64,000 bases of DNA. It comes from Luteococcus sp038433135 (GTDB taxonomy: Bacteria; Actinomycetota; Actinomycetes; Propionibacteriales; Propionibacteriaceae). The stretch lies in contig NZ_JBCDMV010000011.1 in the NCBI RefSeq assembly GCF_038433135.1, forward strand, positions 1 to 64,000, read 5' to 3'. Positions 63,401 through 64,000 of this stretch are shown piece by piece. Made by a program: the position numbers and the translations under genes. The notes under the pieces are model-generated. The model made no database searches. It was given only the letters and a program-made list of their open reading frames with translations, and was not told where the DNA came from. Position 1 is the first letter of the stretch; each line of letters begins with the position of its first letter.

Positions 63401-63895
63401 GTGGTGCAGTCACCAGAACAACCATCCAAGGTCGTCCAGCTGAGCGATGAACTTCGCCGGCTGTGCGGCGCCAGCGAGCATCTCATTCACGCCTGCGCGG
63501 AGGAGCAGGGGATCTATCTCACCGATTTCCGAGCCTTGCTGCTGATCCGTAGCGCCCAGCACGAGGACCGGACCCTGACCGCGGGCGAGCTTGCGGGTGC
63601 CCTGAACCTGAGCAGCGGCGCCGTGACCTACCTGGTGGAACGGCTGACCCAGTCCGGGCATGTGATTCGACAGGTGGATCCCCAGGACCGGCGCCGGGTA
63701 CTGCTGCGCGGCACCGAGCGCGGCCTTGAGGTGGCGGACACCTTCTTCCAGCCGATGTACGACTCCTTGGCGCCGTTGAGCAGTCAGATCGACGACAGCC
63801 AGATGATCCGGCTGATCGGGGTCCTGGGGCAGATCCACCAGAACCTGAACCAGCACGCCAAGCAGGTGCGCAGCAATCAGGGCATCGCCTCCTGA
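63401..63895 (+). CDS. MarR-family transcriptional regulator
   Basis: 164-aa winged-helix regulator. The recognition region LTAGELAGALNLSSGAVTYL and the wing VIRQVDPQDRRRVLLRGTERG are typical MarR. Two GTGs at 63401 and 63404 are possible starts; TAGCCT at 63392 gives a leaderless arrangement for the second. The effector is unknown. It may regulate the truncated gene that follows 20 bases later. Confidence 0.85.
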   Translation: MVQSPEQPSKVVQLSDELRRLCGASEHLIHACAEEQGIYLTDFRALLLIRSAQHEDRTLTAGELAGALNLSSGAVTYLVERLTQSGHVIRQVDPQDRRRVLLRGTERGLEVADTFFQPMYDSLAPLSSQIDDSQMIRLIGVLGQIHQNLNQHAKQVRSNQGIAS

Positions 63896-63903
63896 CCTGC
63901 CGC

Positions 63904-63909
63904 TAACCT
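63904..63909 (+). promoter_or_regulatory. -10 element for leaderless terminal gene
   Basis: TAACCT six bases before GTG 63916, no ribosome binding site. Confidence 0.42.
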
Positions 63910-63915
63910 TCGACG

Positions 63916-64000
63916 GTGAGCACCTCCCGCCCCCTTGGGCTCTCCCGACGCGGCTGGCTGGCCCTGGCCCTGCTCAGCCTGCTGATCCAGCTGTGGCTGC
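63916..64000 (+). CDS. Membrane or secreted protein, 5' fragment only
   Basis: The first 28 codons only, cut by the window end. GTG start, basic region SRPLGLSRRG, then a hydrophobic stretch WLALALLSLLIQLWL that looks like a first transmembrane helix or signal peptide. TAACCT six bases upstream indicates leaderless transcription. The rest is outside the window, so no function can be assigned. Confidence 0.55.
   Translation, partial: MSTSRPLGLSRRGWLALALLSLLIQLWL

Overview
The window is chromosomal DNA of a high-GC actinobacterium, almost certainly a member of the Propionibacteriaceae. The evidence is the gene content. There is a pyrophosphate-type PEP carboxykinase, a biotin-dependent methylmalonyl-CoA decarboxylase with its membrane subunit, anaerobic glycerol-3-phosphate dehydrogenase and a lactate-utilisation operon, which together fit lactate/glycerol fermentation through the Wood-Werkman cycle. 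Mycothiol genes (an mshA-mshB fusion and mca) confirm the phylum. GTG/TTG starts, ATGA/GTGA stop-start overlaps and apparently leaderless promoters (TANNNT 6-7 bases before the start) are frequent. No rRNA, CRISPR array or transposase is visible. One tRNA gene is present and it is aberrant.

Layout. 1-67 is a cytosine homopolymer, probably a contig-end artefact. 0.1-8.9 kb: BCCT osmolyte transporter, lctP-lutABC with a divergent GntR regulator, and a YgiD-type dioxygenase. 9-13 kb: KatE catalase and a DEAD-box helicase. 13-17.4 kb: glpABC. 17.8-25.9 kb: PPi-PEPCK, an XRE regulator and the mmdA-gamma-biotin-beta sodium-pump operon. 26-30 kb is accessory in character: a small leaderless gene, an AbiEi/DUF559 gene bracketed by two inverted 75-bp palindromic elements, an SF2 helicase, and two paralogous small membrane peptides with structured leaders. 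30-36.3 kb: TauE/SafE exporter, lipoprotein, then a decaying stretch (frameshifted ABC ATPase, truncated permease, response-regulator fragment, triply lesioned GT39 glycosyltransferase). 36.5-40.1 kb: SRPBCC protein, MFS transporter, universal stress protein, small membrane protein, GNAT. 40.4-46.6 kb: a complete fructose PTS (ptsI divergent from fruR-fruK-fruA-ptsH). 46.7-50.7 kb: quinol nitric oxide reductase and a secreted subtilase. 50.8-56.3 kb: unusual tRNA-Gly(TCC), metallophosphoesterase, MshA-MshB fusion, a divergent PRPP synthetase, and Mca. 56.4-64 kb: DUF456 protein, methyltransferase, Ogt, P450, UvrA-like ATPase, hexose-phosphate mutarotase, MarR regulator, and the start of a membrane protein.

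How the genes fit together: LctP/LutABC bring in and oxidise lactate, GlpABC oxidises glycerol-3-phosphate, and the PTS with FruK feeds fructose into glycolysis. PPi-PEPCK links C3 and C4 pools, and the Mmd complex can decarboxylate methylmalonyl-CoA to propionyl-CoA while exporting sodium. KatE, NorZ and mycothiol enzymes handle oxidative, nitrosative and electrophile stress.

Most notable non-textbook signals: a tRNA-Gly with the hallmarks of non-proteinogenic (peptidoglycan) glycine tRNAs; a five-copy family of about 91-bp imperfect palindromes, four of them between divergent genes; the 75-bp element pair around the DUF559 gene; the tandem paralogous membrane peptides; and a repeat-derived linker joining MshA to MshB.
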